Source: Actinophytocola gossypii (GTDB taxonomy: Bacteria > Actinomycetota > Actinomycetes > Mycobacteriales > Pseudonocardiaceae). From it: a DNA stretch of 64,000 bases. Positions 1 to 8,924 of this stretch are shown one piece after another; position 1 is the stretch's first letter, and each line of letters begins with the position of its first letter. Under the pieces are notes generated by a model that was given only the letters and a program-made list of their open reading frames with translations, was not told where the DNA came from and did not search any database. The position numbers and the translations under genes are program-made. The stretch is from assembly GCF_025165815.1 (NCBI RefSeq), contig NZ_JAFFZE010000014.1, positions 186,001 through 250,000 of the forward strand, written 5' to 3'.

Positions 1-1
1 G

Positions 2-382
2 ATGGGCACGGTCAAGGGCGACGTGCACGACATCGGCAAGAACCTGGTCAACATCATGCTGGAGGGCGCCGGTTTCCACGTGATCGACCTCGGCGTGCAG
101 GTGGCGCCGGAGAAGTTCGTGACCGCGATCCAGGAGCACAAGCCGGACGTGGTCGGGTTCTCCGCGTTCCTCACCACCACGATGCCGATGTTCAAGGCGA
201 ACATGAACGCCCTGCAGAAGGCTGGGCTGCGGGACCAGGTGATCGTGATGGTCGGCGGCGCGCCGGTCACGCAGGAGTACGCCGACGCGGTCGGCGCCGA
301 CGGCTACGCGGCCGACGCGTCCGCGGCGGTCAAGCGGGCCAAGGAGCTGATCCGGCAACGCCGCGTCGCGGCGACCGTCTGA
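2..382 (+). CDS. Corrinoid (B12-binding) protein, 5' end outside window
   Basis: This is the C-terminal part of a methyltransferase corrinoid protein of the MtaC/MtbC/MttC type. It carries a cobalamin as methyl shuttle between a substrate methyltransferase and the pterin methyltransferase encoded next. The visible 126 residues form the Rossmann-like B12-binding domain: the signature GDVHDIGKN sits at residues 6-14, its His being the lower axial ligand of cobalt in this family, and a GGAPV segment follows near residue 86. Family members are about 210-220 residues, so the N-terminal helical cap lies upstream of the window and the first ATG here is internal. It ends 14 bp before the next gene and is surely co-transcribed with it. 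The methyl donor enzyme (MT-I) would be expected just outside the left edge. Confidence 0.9.
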   Translation: MGTVKGDVHDIGKNLVNIMLEGAGFHVIDLGVQVAPEKFVTAIQEHKPDVVGFSAFLTTTMPMFKANMNALQKAGLRDQVIVMVGGAPVTQEYADAVGADGYAADASAAVKRAKELIRQRRVAATV

Positions 383-396
383 ACAGGAGCCGTGCC

Positions 397-1257
397 ATGG
401 AGACAGTCATCTCCTCGCCGGGCCGAACCGTCACGATCGGACCGGACGAGCCGTTCTGCGTCATCGGCGAGCGGATCAACCCGACCGGCCGGCCGAAGTT
501 CCAGGAGAAGCTGCGGGCGGGCGACCTGTCCCGGATCGAGGTCGACGTCGCCGAGCAGGTGGCCGGCGGCGCGATGGTGCTGGACGTCAACATGGGCGTC
601 CCGCTCACCGACGAGGCCGAACTGCTGAGCAAGGCGGTCACCATGGTCCAGGGCCTCACCGACCTGCCGCTGGTGATCGACTCCTCCGTGGTCGAGGCAC
701 TGGACGCGGCGCTGCGGGTCTACCAGGGCAAGCCGCTGGTGAACTCGGTGACCGGCGAGCAGGAGCGGCTCGACCAGATCCTCCCGCTGGTCAAGCGGTA
801 CGGCGCGGCGGTGATCGCGCTGCCGAACGAGGAGGACGAGATTCCGGACGACCCGCGCAAGCGGCTGGAGATCGTCCGCAAGATCATCGACGTCGCGGTG
901 GGACAGTACGGGATCCCGCTGGAGGACATCGTGATCGACCCGCTGGCGATGCCGATCGGCGCCGACACCACGCTGGTGAACAAGACGCTGGAGACGATCT
1001 GGCTGATCCGCGAGGAGTTCGGCGTGAACATGACGCTCGGCGCCGGCAACGTGTCCTTCGGCATGCCGGACCGCGACGCCATCGGGGCCACGTTCCTGCC
1101 GATGGCCATGCACTGCGGGCTCACCTCGGCCATCATGGACGCGCGCTCGCCGGTGATGGTGGAGGCGGTGAAGGCGGCCGACCTGCTGCTCGGCAACGAC
1201 GCGTGGGGCGCGAACTGGATCGCCGCGCACCGGGCGAAGCGGCGCGCCGCGCCATGA
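397..1257 (+). CDS. Methyltetrahydrofolate:corrinoid methyltransferase (pterin-binding MT-II)
   Basis: The 286-residue protein is a pterin-binding TIM barrel related to dihydropteroate synthase and to AcsE/MtvB-type methyltransferases. It exchanges a methyl group between methylcorrinoid protein and tetrahydrofolate. An early GERINPTGRPKF segment (about residues 24-35) and the strands VLDVNMGVP and LVIDSS carry the acidic and Asn residues that contact the pterin in this family. The direction cannot be read from sequence, but the neighbouring MTHFR-like gene favours methyl-corrinoid to methyl-THF and on to oxidation. Its stop codon overlaps the ATG of the activator gene (ATGA), indicating translational coupling. 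Confidence 0.9.
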   Translation: METVISSPGRTVTIGPDEPFCVIGERINPTGRPKFQEKLRAGDLSRIEVDVAEQVAGGAMVLDVNMGVPLTDEAELLSKAVTMVQGLTDLPLVIDSSVVEALDAALRVYQGKPLVNSVTGEQERLDQILPLVKRYGAAVIALPNEEDEIPDDPRKRLEIVRKIIDVAVGQYGIPLEDIVIDPLAMPIGADTTLVNKTLETIWLIREEFGVNMTLGAGNVSFGMPDRDAIGATFLPMAMHCGLTSAIMDARSPVMVEAVKAADLLLGNDAWGANWIAAHRAKRRAAP

Positions 1258-3065
1258 CCGACCGGGTGCGGATCTCCTTCGGCGACAAGGAGGTCCGGGT
1301 GCCCGCCGGGGTGAGCGTGTTCGACGCGGCGAGCTGGCACGGCATCGCGATCGACTCGACCTGCGGCGGCCACGGCACCTGCCGCAAGTGCCGGGTGCGG
1401 GTCGACGGGCAGGTCGAGGTGTCCACGTCGGACCCGAGGGCGTTCAGCGAGGACGAGCTGGCGGCCGGGTGGCGGCTGGCGTGCCTGGCGCGCGCCGGGT
1501 GCGACCTCGCGGTCGAGGTGCCGCCGCTGGTCACCCGGCCCAAGGCGGCGATGGTCGGCGTCGGTCGGCAGGTGATCCTGCGGCCGGCGGTGCAGAAGCG
1601 GTGCGTGACGCTGACCGAGCCCACGCTCACCGACCAGCGGTCCGACGTGGAGCGACTGCTGGACGCACTGGACGACCTGGAGCCTTCGGTCGACCTGCAG
1701 GCCGTACGGAACCTGCCGAAGGCGTTGCGGGAGAACGACTACACGGTCACCGCGGTGGTCGTGGACGACCGGCTGGTGGACGTCGAGCCGGGCGACACCA
1801 CGGCGCAGCGGTACGGGATCGCGTTCGACCTCGGCACCACGACGGTGGTGGCGACCCTGCTCGACCTGTCCACCGGCACCCCGGCGGCGGTGGCGTCGAT
1901 GCTGAACGCGCAACAGCCGTTCGGCGCGGACGTGATCACCCGGATCAGCGCGACCATGCTCGACCCGGACACGCTGGGCAGGCTGACCGGGCGCGCGCAC
2001 GAGACGCTGGCCACGCTGGCCGGCGAGGTGTGCGCCGAGGCAGGCGTCGACCCGGGGCGGGTGTACGAGGTGGCGCTGGCCGGCAACGCCACGATGATCC
2101 AGCTGGCGCTGGGCATCGACCCGGAGCCGCTCGGGGTGGCGCCGTTCGTGGTGGCGAGCCGTGCGCTCCCCCGCGTGCTCGCGGCGGACCTGGGCGTGCG
2201 GGTGCACCCCGGCGCGCCCGCGTACACGTTCCCCGCACTGGGCGCCTACGTGGGCGGCGACATCGTGGCCGGGATGCTGGCGTCCGGAATGGACCGGGAC
2301 AAGCGGGTGCGGCTGTTCGTCGACGTCGGCACGAACTGCGAGATCGTGCTCGGTGACGGACACCGGCTGCTCGCCACCGCGGCGCCGGCCGGTCCGGCGT
2401 TCGAGGGCGCGGCGATCCGCTGCGGGATGCGGGCCGCGCCGGGTGCGGTCGAGGTGGTCAAGGTCGACGAGGACGGCGTGCGGCTCCAGGTGATCGACGA
2501 CGTGGAGCCGGTCGGGCTGTGCGGGTCCGGGCTGGTGGACGCGGTCGCCGAGCTGGTCGGGATCGGGTTGCTGGACTCCTCCGGGCGGCTGATGGCGGAG
2601 GCCGACGCGCGGGAGAAGTTCCCGGCGCTCGCGGACCGGCTGCGCGAGGTGGCCGGCGAGCGGGTGTTCGTGCTGCACTGGCGGGACGACGAGCCGGCGG
2701 TGTACCTGTCGCAGCGGGACGTGCGGGAGCTGCAGTTCGCCAAGGCGGCCATCGCGACCGGCTGGCGGCTGCTGGTCGAGGAGCTCGGGGTGGCCGAGGA
2801 GGACATCCAGCAGGTGCTGTTGGCCGGCTCGTTCGGCTCGTACCTGTCCCCCGCCAACGCCGTGCGGATCGGGCTGGTGCCGAAGATCCCGGTGCTGCGG
2901 ATCGTCAGCGCCGGCAACGTCGCCGGCGAGGGCGCGAAGATGGCGCTGCTGTCGATGCGCGAGCGGGCCGGCGCCGACGCGTTGCTGGAGGAGGTGCGCT
3001 ATGTCGAGCTCTCCGACCGGCCGGACTTCAACGACAGGTTCATCGAGCAGCTCGCCTTTCCCTGA
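1254..3065 (+). CDS. [2Fe-2S] ASKHA-domain corrinoid activation protein (RACo/RamA-like)
   Basis: This 603-residue protein re-reduces inactive Co(II) corrinoid to Co(I) so that the methyltransfer cycle can restart. The N-terminal plant-type ferredoxin domain has the cysteine set Cys37, Cys43, Cys46 and Cys77. After a linker, an ASKHA ATPase-like region (DUF4445 family) starts near residue 185 with [14 protein letters not shown] and contains [12 protein letters not shown] chose the ATG at 1254 because it overlaps the upstream stop (ATGA) and leaves the ferredoxin at the normal distance from the N terminus. The RACo of acetogens and activators of O-demethylases share this layout. Its presence confirms that the corrinoid protein nearby is a methyl carrier and not a B12-dependent mutase. 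Confidence 0.9.
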   Translation: MTDRVRISFGDKEVRVPAGVSVFDAASWHGIAIDSTCGGHGTCRKCRVRVDGQVEVSTSDPRAFSEDELAAGWRLACLARAGCDLAVEVPPLVTRPKAAMVGVGRQVILRPAVQKRCVTLTEPTLTDQRSDVERLLDALDDLEPSVDLQAVRNLPKALRENDYTVTAVVVDDRLVDVEPGDTTAQRYGIAFDLGTTTVVATLLDLSTGTPAAVASMLNAQQPFGADVITRISATMLDPDTLGRLTGRAHETLATLAGEVCAEAGVDPGRVYEVALAGNATMIQLALGIDPEPLGVAPFVVASRALPRVLAADLGVRVHPGAPAYTFPALGAYVGGDIVAGMLASGMDRDKRVRLFVDVGTNCEIVLGDGHRLLATAAPAGPAFEGAAIRCGMRAAPGAVEVVKVDEDGVRLQVIDDVEPVGLCGSGLVDAVAELVGIGLLDSSGRLMAEADAREKFPALADRLREVAGERVFVLHWRDDEPAVYLSQRDVRELQFAKAAIATGWRLLVEELGVAEEDIQQVLLAGSFGSYLSPANAVRIGLVPKIPVLRIVSAGNVAGEGAKMALLSMRERAGADALLEEVRYVELSDRPDFNDRFIEQLAFP

Positions 3066-3702
3066 GATCGCGGTGGTCGCGTGCGGGGCGCTGGCCGCGC
3101 ACGTCGACCGGATCGCCGCGCGCAACGGCTGGCCGGTACGCGTCCACCCGCTGCCGCCGTTGCTGCACAACCGTCCCGAGCGCATCGCGGCCGAAGTGGA
3201 CGCGGCGCTCGACGCGCTGACCGGGTACCCGAGGGTGGCGGTGGCGTTCGCGGACTGCGGCACCTACGGCGCGCTCGACGAGCTGTGCGCGCGGCGCGGC
3301 GTGGCCCGGCTGGGTGGCGCGCACTGCTACGACGTCTTCGCCGGGACGGAACGGATGCGCGCGCTGCTGGACGCCGAGCCGGGCACCTACGTGCTGACCG
3401 ACTTCCTCGTCCGCTCGTTCCGCCGCACGGTCGTCGCCGAGCTGGGTCTGGACCGGCACCCCGAGCTGCGCGACGACTACTTCCGCCACTACCGCCGCGT
3501 GGTGTGGCTCGCGCAGCGGCCGACCGAGGCCCTGCGGGCCGGGGCCGCCGACGCCGCGGCCGTCCTCGGTCTCCCGCTGGAGGTGGTCGAGGTGGGCGAG
3601 GGCGGCCTGGAGCGCGAGCTGGCGGTGCTCATGACGACGTTCGCTCCGCGAGCTCCGCTCAGCGGCCCGTCCGCCAGCGTTCCGCCTCCGCGAGCTGGTT
3701 GA
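3001..3702 (+). CDS. DUF1638-like protein of the corrinoid module
   Basis: The 233-residue protein resembles DUF1638, a family of unknown function that recurs beside corrinoid methyltransferase genes. The conserved core runs from [15 protein letters not shown] (residue 21 on) through [13 protein letters not shown] and GGAHCYDVF, with several Cys and His residues that could bind a metal or cofactor. The start at 3001 lies 65 bp inside the activator gene but has a strong Shine-Dalgarno (GGAGGAGG) 7 nt upstream. A GTG at 3073 would remove the Ser/Thr-rich first 24 residues and is the alternative. The 3' end overlaps the convergent MTHFR-like gene by 44 bp. A role in handling methyl donor or corrinoid is inferred from context only. 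Confidence 0.75.
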   Translation: MSSSPTGRTSTTGSSSSSPFPEIAVVACGALAAHVDRIAARNGWPVRVHPLPPLLHNRPERIAAEVDAALDALTGYPRVAVAFADCGTYGALDELCARRGVARLGGAHCYDVFAGTERMRALLDAEPGTYVLTDFLVRSFRRTVVAELGLDRHPELRDDYFRHYRRVVWLAQRPTEALRAGAADAAAVLGLPLEVVEVGEGGLERELAVLMTTFAPRAPLSGPSASVPPPRAG

Positions 3703-4459
3703 ACGTGTACACGTGCAGGCCGGCCACCGACAGGTCCGGGGTGGACAGGTCGGACGCCTTGGCCAGCAACGTGTCCGGGGAGTAGGTCGTCGCGATCCGC
3801 GCGAACCAGGACAGGTGCCTGCCGAGGAACCGCGCCGACTCGGCCACGCCGATCTTCCCCGCCATCGACAGCAGCTTCGTCCGCGCCACCGGTCCGGCGA
3901 GCCCGACATGGATGGGCAGGTCGACGCCGCGGCGCCGGACCCGGCGCACCCAGGCGGTGAGCACGGCGGCGTCGAAGCAGAGGTTCGACACGATGTAGGT
4001 GGCGTGGGTTCGCTTGTCCCACATGGCCTGCACGGCGATGTCGTCGTCGATCGACGGGTGGCTCTGCGGGTAGCCGGTGATGCCGACGTGCCGGAACGGC
4101 CTACCGAGCGCGGTCAGCTCGGCCAGCAGCTGCAGCGCGCAGTGGTAGCGCCCGGCCGGCGGGTCGGCGTCGCCTGCCGGCACGAACACGTCGTCCACAC
4201 CGGCCCGCACGAGCCGTTCGACGATCTCCTTGAGGTGCACGTCGTCCACCACGAGCCGGGCGGACACGTGCGGCACGACCCGGTACCCGTGCCCGGCGAG
4301 CCGCTCCGCGAGCGCGAGGGTCGGGCCCAGCCCCTTGGTCGGCGAGGCGGTGATCGTGACCGGCACCGAGAGCGGAACCGACTCGACGACCCGTTCCTCG
4401 ACGGAGGGGGTGGGAATGATCTCGTAGCGGATGGTCCGCGACCAGTCGTCGTTGCGCAT
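3659..4459 (-). CDS. Methylenetetrahydrofolate reductase-like protein
   Basis: The 266-residue protein belongs to the MetF/MTHFR TIM-barrel family, which interconverts 5-methyl- and 5,10-methylene-tetrahydrofolate using a flavin. The strand order [43 protein letters not shown] and [10 protein letters not shown] matches the family, and [13 protein letters not shown] lies near the C terminus. Beside a corrinoid:folate methyltransferase it would plausibly oxidise methyl-THF and feed methyl groups into one-carbon metabolism. The start at 4459 is where family homology begins and has no clear Shine-Dalgarno. An ATG 111 bp further upstream overlaps the divergent iclR gene and is less likely. Confidence 0.85.
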   Translation of the reverse strand: MRNDDWSRTIRYEIIPTPSVEERVVESVPLSVPVTITASPTKGLGPTLALAERLAGHGYRVVPHVSARLVVDDVHLKEIVERLVRAGVDDVFVPAGDADPPAGRYHCALQLLAELTALGRPFRHVGITGYPQSHPSIDDDIAVQAMWDKRTHATYIVSNLCFDAAVLTAWVRRVRRRGVDLPIHVGLAGPVARTKLLSMAGKIGVAESARFLGRHLSWFARIATTYSPDTLLAKASDLSTPDLSVAGLHVYTFNQLAEAERWRTGR

Positions 4460-4471
4460 AGCTAAACTCGA

Positions 4472-4484
4472 TTCGTAATACGCA
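4472..4484. promoter_or_regulatory. Near-palindrome, putative IclR-family operator
   Basis: The 13-bp element TTCGTA-A-TACGCA differs from a perfect inverted repeat at one position. It lies in the 97-bp divergent gap between the MTHFR-like gene and the iclR gene, upstream of both starts. Autogenous control from such gaps is typical of IclR proteins. The assignment is inference. Confidence 0.4.
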
Positions 4485-4521
4485 ATCGCCCTGGTCCGAG
4501 GGTAACCCCCGGCCGAATCGC

Positions 4522-4550
4522 GGACAAGCGTTCGACCCTGCGCATATAGT
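4522..4550 (+). promoter_or_regulatory. Promoter of iclR gene, probably leaderless
   Basis: A -10 hexamer TATAGT (4545-4550) sits 17 bp after a weak -35 GGACAA (4522-4527). The ATG begins only 6 nt after the -10 and no Shine-Dalgarno is present, so the transcript probably starts at or next to the A of the start codon. Confidence 0.5.
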
Positions 4551-4556
4551 TTCGCC

Positions 4557-5327
4557 ATGAGCAACAGGGATGCCGGTACCGGCGTGCAGTCGGTGGACCG
4601 CGCGATCAGCGTGCTGGAGATCCTGGCGCGGCAGGGCGAGGCCGGGGTCAGCGAGGTGGCCACCGAGATCGAGGTGCACAAGTCGACCGCCTTCCGGCTG
4701 CTCAACGCGTTGGAGACACGCGGGTTGGTGGAGCAGGCCGAGGACCGGGGCAAGTACCGGCTCGGCTTCGGCATCGTGCGGCTGGCCGGCGCGGTGTCCG
4801 GCGGCATGGACGTCACCCGGCACAGCCGACCGGTGTGCGAACGGCTCGCCCGCGAGCTCGGCGAGACGGTGAACATCGCCGTCGGCGAGGCCTACTACGC
4901 GGTGAACCTCGACCAGGTCCGCGGCCCGTCGGCGGTCACCGCGCACAACTGGGTCGGCCGGCTCACCCCGCTGCACGCCACCTCCAGCGGCAAGGTGCTG
5001 CTCGCCTACCGCAGCGAGAAGCGGCGCGCCGAGCTGGTGGCGCGCGGCATGGAACGTTTCACCCAGCACACGGTCACCACCCACCGGCAACTCACCGACC
5101 ACCTCTCCGCGGTGCACGAACGCGGCTACGCGGTGGCCGCCGAGGAGTACGAGATCGGGCTGAACGCCATCGCCGCCCCGATCCGCGGCCACGACGGCAA
5201 GGTGTTCGCCGCGGTCAGCGCGTCCGGCCCGGCGTACCGGCTGACCGAGACCACGATGCACGAGCAGGCCCCGGCGCTGATGCACGGCGCCGACGAGATC
5301 AGCCGCCGCCTGGGTTATCTGGGCTGA
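4557..5327 (+). CDS. IclR-family transcriptional regulator
   Basis: A 256-residue repressor or activator of standard IclR length. The N-terminal winged helix (SVDRAISVLEILARQ, then EIEVHKSTAFRLLNALETRGLV) occupies about residues 10-75. The C-terminal GAF-like effector domain contains the conserved LHATSSGKVLLAY segment (about residues 140-152) and GLNAIAAPI. It is divergent from the MTHFR-like gene and probably controls the methyl-transfer module in response to its substrate. Its last 29 bp overlap the end of the convergent response regulator gene. Confidence 0.92.
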   Translation: MSNRDAGTGVQSVDRAISVLEILARQGEAGVSEVATEIEVHKSTAFRLLNALETRGLVEQAEDRGKYRLGFGIVRLAGAVSGGMDVTRHSRPVCERLARELGETVNIAVGEAYYAVNLDQVRGPSAVTAHNWVGRLTPLHATSSGKVLLAYRSEKRRAELVARGMERFTQHTVTTHRQLTDHLSAVHERGYAVAAEEYEIGLNAIAAPIRGHDGKVFAAVSASGPAYRLTETTMHEQAPALMHGADEISRRLGYLG

Positions 5328-5952
5328 CCAGACCCTGGCGGAACGCGAAGGTGACCGCCTGCGCCCGGTCGCGCAGGCCCGCCTTGGCGAACAGGTTGTT
5401 GATGTGCGTCTTCACCGTCGCCTGGGTGATGTGCAGGTGCGCGGCGATCTCCGCGTTGGACCGGCCGTCGGCGATCAGCCGCAGTACGTCGGTCTCGCGC
5501 GGGGTCAGCCCGTGGTCGGGGCGCCGCTCCCCCGGCGAGACGGCGTCGACCAGCCTGCGCTGCACGGCCGGGTCGAAGTGCGCGTCGCCGCGCCGGACGG
5601 TCGCGATGGCCTCGGCGATCTCGGCGCCGCGGGAGTCCTTGGTGAGGTACCCGCGCGCCCCGGCCCGCAGCGCGGCGAACACCGACTCGTCGTCGGCGTA
5701 GGTGGTGAGCACGACGACCTGGGTGTCCGGGAAGCCGGCGCGGACCCGCCTGGTCGCCTCCACCCCGTCCATCCTCGGCATCCGCAGGTCCATCAGCACC
5801 ACGTCCGGGCGGTGCCGGGCCACCAGCCGCAGCGCGTCCTCCCCGTCCACACCGGAGCCGACGACCTCCACATCGGACAGCAGGCCGAGGATCAGCTCCA
5901 GGCCCTCGCGCACCACCGTCTGGTCGTCGACGACCACCACCCGCGTGGTCAT
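5299..5952 (-). CDS. NarL/LuxR-family response regulator
   Basis: The 217-residue protein has a receiver domain with the acidic pair DD at residues 9-10, phospho-acceptor Asp in VVLMDLRMPRMDG (about residue 54) and Lys in YLTKD (about residue 104). A C-terminal LuxR-type HTH follows (LTPRETDVLRLIADGRSNAEIAAHL, about residues 150-205). Phosphorylation by the neighbouring kinase should drive dimerisation and DNA binding. The ATG overlaps the kinase stop codon by 4 bp, so the pair is translationally coupled. The divergent ABC exporter is the most likely target, by proximity. Confidence 0.95.
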   Translation of the reverse strand: MTTRVVVVDDQTVVREGLELILGLLSDVEVVGSGVDGEDALRLVARHRPDVVLMDLRMPRMDGVEATRRVRAGFPDTQVVVLTTYADDESVFAALRAGARGYLTKDSRGAEIAEAIATVRRGDAHFDPAVQRRLVDAVSPGERRPDHGLTPRETDVLRLIADGRSNAEIAAHLHITQATVKTHINNLFAKAGLRDRAQAVTFAFRQGLVSPDNPGGG

Positions 5953-7058
5953 GACGGCATCCGGAGCAGCACGCGGAAGCCCGAGCCCTCGGGGCCGGCG
6001 TCGAGGGTGCCGCCGATCAGCTCGGCGCGCTCCCGCATCCCGACGAGACCGTAGCCGCTGCCCGTGCCGCCGAGCACGGCGTCCGCGTTGTCGCCGCCGG
6101 TGTTCCGCACGTCCAGCTCGCAGCCGGTGTCGCGGCAGCACAGGCGGATGGTGACCGAGGCGTCCGGGGCGTGCTTGTGCACGTTGGTGAGCGCCTCCTG
6201 CGCGGTGCGCACCACCGCGAGCCGGACCTCCGGGGCCAGCGCCTCCGGGTCGCCGTCCACCGCGAGCGTGCACGGGTTTCCCGTCGTGGCGCGGAACTTC
6301 TCGACCAGGCCGGCCAGCTCGCCGGCGATCGGCCGCTGCTCGCCGCGCAGCGCCGCGACCGCCCGCTTGGTCTCCTCCAGCCCGGCGCGGGCGAGGTCGC
6401 CGGCCTGGCGCACGCGGTCCAGCACCTGTTCGCGGTCGGCGTCGCGCTCCAGCAGCATCCGGGTGCCCTCGAGGTGGACCACCTGCGCGGCAAGGGAATG
6501 CGCGAGGATGTCGTGGATCTCGCGGGCCATCCGCTGCCGCTCGGCGAGCACCGCCTCCCCCGCCCTGGACGCGGCGACGGCCGCGGTCTGCCGCTTGGTG
6601 GTGGCCAGGTGGTTGAGGATCGCGGCGAAGTACACCGACCACCCGAGCGCCGCCCCGATGCCGATGATCGCGGTCGGCACCAGGTCGATCGCGAGCGAGG
6701 TGAGGACGAACCCACCCGCGGCGAACAGGGTGAGTACGAGCGCCTGCCACAGCCGCACCCGGAACGGCGCCAGCCAGGTGACGGCGAACAGCAGGGTCGA
6801 GCCGGAGAACTCCTGCAGCCAGTGCGCCGCCAGCCCGAGCACCATCGTGGCCACGAGCAGCGTGATCGGCCACCGCCGCCAGCGCAGCACGACCAGCCAG
6901 CACGCGATGCCGGCGAGGAAGATCACGGCGACGACGAGCGCGTCGACCACACCGTCGCGGGCCGCCGGCACGACGCCGCCGACGAGCCCGTAGAGGAAGT
7001 AGCCGGCGACCAGGACCTGGACGGGCCTGGCCCACCACGGTCGTGCCGGTCCTGCCAT
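5949..7058 (-). CDS. Sensor histidine kinase (HisKA_3 type)
   Basis: A 369-residue membrane kinase. The first 160 residues contain about five hydrophobic segments with short loops and no large extracellular sensor domain. The dimerisation/phospho-acceptor motif ERQRMAREIHDILAH places the phospho-His near residue 202, and the HATPase_c domain carries NVHKHAPDA and GTGSGYGLVGMRERAE. This is the intramembrane-sensing layout commonly linked to exporters. The start at 7058 (MAGPARPWW) just precedes the first hydrophobic segment; an in-frame start 45 bp upstream is possible. Confidence 0.93.
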   Translation of the reverse strand: MAGPARPWWARPVQVLVAGYFLYGLVGGVVPAARDGVVDALVVAVIFLAGIACWLVVLRWRRWPITLLVATMVLGLAAHWLQEFSGSTLLFAVTWLAPFRVRLWQALVLTLFAAGGFVLTSLAIDLVPTAIIGIGAALGWSVYFAAILNHLATTKRQTAAVAASRAGEAVLAERQRMAREIHDILAHSLAAQVVHLEGTRMLLERDADREQVLDRVRQAGDLARAGLEETKRAVAALRGEQRPIAGELAGLVEKFRATTGNPCTLAVDGDPEALAPEVRLAVVRTAQEALTNVHKHAPDASVTIRLCCRDTGCELDVRNTGGDNADAVLGGTGSGYGLVGMRERAELIGGTLDAGPEGSGFRVLLRMPS

Positions 7059-7095
7059 GGTTTCCGACCGTACCTCGCTGGTCGGACCCGCGCCT

Positions 7096-7109
7096 CCACC
7101 CACGGGTGG
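7096..7109. promoter_or_regulatory. Perfect inverted repeat in divergent promoter
   Basis: CCACCC-AC-GGGTGG is a perfect 6-bp inverted repeat in the gap between the kinase start and the ABC exporter start, 60 bp before the latter. It is a candidate response-regulator or repressor site. It could also simply be a GC-rich hairpin. Confidence 0.35.
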
Positions 7110-7168
7110 GCACGGGTTCCACTCCCGCTCCCAAGACCCGCGGGCCGGTTCCGCGCGACCGTGGAGCC

Positions 7169-7852
7169 ATGATTTCGGTGACGGCGTTGAGCAAGTCGTT
7201 CGGCAGCGTGCGCGCGGTGCACGACCTCACCTTCGAGGTCGCGCCAGGGACGGTGACGGGTTTCCTCGGCCCGAACGGAGCCGGGAAGACGACCACGCTA
7301 CGGATGATCCTCGGCCTGGTGCGGCCCGACGCCGGCACCGCGCTCATCGGCGGCACCCGGTACACCGACCTGGAGTCCCCGGTGACGAAAGTGGGCGCGG
7401 TCCTCGAGTCGACCGCGTTCCACCCGGGGCGCACGGGCCGCCTGCACCTGGAAACGCTGTGCCTCGCGGCGGGGATCCCGGACCGGCGGGTCGGGGAGGT
7501 GCTCACGGAGGTCGACCTGCTCGCGGCCGCGGACCGGCGCGTCGGCGGCTACTCGCTCGGCATGCGCCAGCGGCTCGCGCTGGCGTCGGCGCTGCTCGGC
7601 GACCCGGCGGTACTGGTCCTCGACGAGCCGGCGAACGGACTGGACCCGGAGGGCATCCACTGGCTGCGCGGCTACCTGCGCGCCCACGCCACGACCGGCC
7701 GGACCGTGCTGGTGTCCAGCCACACGCTGACCGAGCTGTCGCTGATGGCCGACGACGTGCTGGTCGTCAGCGAGGGCCGGCTGGTGGCCGAGCTGCCGGC
7801 CGGCCCCGACCTGGAGGACGAGTACCTCACCGCCATCAGGAGCTCCCGGTGA
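7169..7852 (+). CDS. ABC exporter ATP-binding protein
   Basis: A 227-residue ATPase. Walker A is GPNGAGKTTT (about residues 36-45), a degenerate signature YSLGMRQRLALASALL lies near residue 130, and Walker B is VLVLDEPANGLDP. The protein is short, ending soon after the H-loop (VLVSSHTLTE). It belongs to the drug/bacteriocin self-resistance class (CcmA-like) and pairs with the permease encoded immediately downstream, with which it overlaps by 4 bp. The ATG at 7169 directly precedes the conserved MISVTALSKSFG beginning. Confidence 0.93.
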   Translation: MISVTALSKSFGSVRAVHDLTFEVAPGTVTGFLGPNGAGKTTTLRMILGLVRPDAGTALIGGTRYTDLESPVTKVGAVLESTAFHPGRTGRLHLETLCLAAGIPDRRVGEVLTEVDLLAAADRRVGGYSLGMRQRLALASALLGDPAVLVLDEPANGLDPEGIHWLRGYLRAHATTGRTVLVSSHTLTELSLMADDVLVVSEGRLVAELPAGPDLEDEYLTAIRSSR

Positions 7853-8580
7853 ACAAGCTCAGCGCACTGGTCACCGCCGAGTTGCGCAAGGTGGTGGCGA
7901 CGAGGTCCACGTGGCTGCTGGTGGCGTTGGCCGGCGTGTGCTGCGCCGCGTTCGTCACGCTGGAGGTCGTCCTGTACGACGTCGCCGTCGTGTCGGTGTA
8001 CAGCATGGCCGGGCAGGGCTATGTGGTGGCGATGATCGTCGGGATCCTGGTGGTCGCCGGCGAGTACCGGCACCGGACGATGACGTGGGCGTTCCTGGTC
8101 ACTCCGCGCCGGAGTCGGGTGATCACGGCGAAGCTGCTCGCCTGCGGCGTGGTGGGGCTGGCGATCGGGGTCCTCGCGGCCGCGGTGACGGTGCCGCTGG
8201 CGCTGATCCTGCTGTCCATGGAGGACGGCCCGCTGTTCGCGCCAGGGGTGCCGCTCGCGCTGCTCGGCACGATCGGGGGAACGGGGCTGTGGTGCGTGTT
8301 CGGCGCCTCGGTGGCGGCGCTGGTGCGCAACCAGACCGCGGCGGTCGCGGTCGCCCTGGTCTGGACGCTCTACGCCGAGTGGTTCCTGGTGATGCTGGTG
8401 CCGGCGGTCGGCCGCTGGGCCCCGTCCGGCGCGGCCAGGGCGGCGACCGGCTGGACCCGCGCGGAGCTGCCGGTTCCCGGCGAGCTGCTGCCGATGTGGG
8501 CCGGTGCCGTCGTGTTCCTGGCCTACACGGTCGTTCTGGCCGCGCTGGCCCGGACGACCACCCGTCGCGACGTCACGTGA
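7849..8580 (+). CDS. ABC-2 type permease
   Basis: The 243-residue membrane protein has about six hydrophobic segments and the usual cytoplasmic N terminus (LVTAELRKVVATRSTW). Internal landmarks include VVAGEYRHRTMTWAFLVTPRR and VAALVRNQTAAVAV, typical of ABC-2 permeases of drug or lantibiotic exporters. The GTG start overlaps the ATPase stop codon and has the Shine-Dalgarno CAGGAG. With the ATPase it forms a half-transporter pair. The substrate cannot be told from sequence. Confidence 0.9.
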   Translation: MNKLSALVTAELRKVVATRSTWLLVALAGVCCAAFVTLEVVLYDVAVVSVYSMAGQGYVVAMIVGILVVAGEYRHRTMTWAFLVTPRRSRVITAKLLACGVVGLAIGVLAAAVTVPLALILLSMEDGPLFAPGVPLALLGTIGGTGLWCVFGASVAALVRNQTAAVAVALVWTLYAEWFLVMLVPAVGRWAPSGAARAATGWTRAELPVPGELLPMWAGAVVFLAYTVVLAALARTTTRRDVT

Positions 8581-8924
8581 GCGCGGGCGGCTCCAGCATG
8601 GGCACGAGGAACTGCCGGGCCACGGCGGCCAGACGCTCGTCGTCGTCGAGGTCGACGCCGTGGCTGGGATCGCGAGGAACGACGCGGAGATCCGGACCAT
8701 CATCTCGCCGGTCTCCGGGCCCCAGGCGCGGTCGAGCACGCGGAACGCCTTCACCTGTTCCGGCCACCCGCTCGACGGCGGCGGTCAGCTCCGCACGCAC
8801 CCGCCGGGTCCGCCGCCAGCTCCCGCAACGTCGAGGCGGGCAGCCCACGGGCGGTGGTCCAGACGTGCGCCGCCTCCTCGTCCAGCGTCAGCAACGCGGT
8901 CAGGTACGGATGCCGGTCGCGGGG
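8573..8924 (-). pseudogene. Remnant of long-chain acyl-CoA ligase (FadD-like C terminus)
   Basis: On the minus strand three reading frames must be joined to recover an AMP-dependent synthetase C terminus: DRHPYLTALLTLDEEA (from about 8920), then RAELTAAVERV, then VKAFRVLDRAWGPETGEM (to about 8700). The last piece matches the region just before the catalytic Lys loop of FadD ligases, but the following PTLK part is not recognisable. A final stretch (ERLAAVARQFLVPMLE, ending at 8573) is of unknown origin. The upstream side stops exactly where the tetR remnant begins, which suggests a deletion junction. It is clearly not functional. Confidence 0.6.

Noticed and set aside
720-3263. An 847-codon open frame on the minus strand opposite the methyltransferase and activator genes
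   Set aside because: Composition is a reverse shadow (His/Arg/Gly/Pro-rich, no family motifs), while the plus strand holds three clear families.
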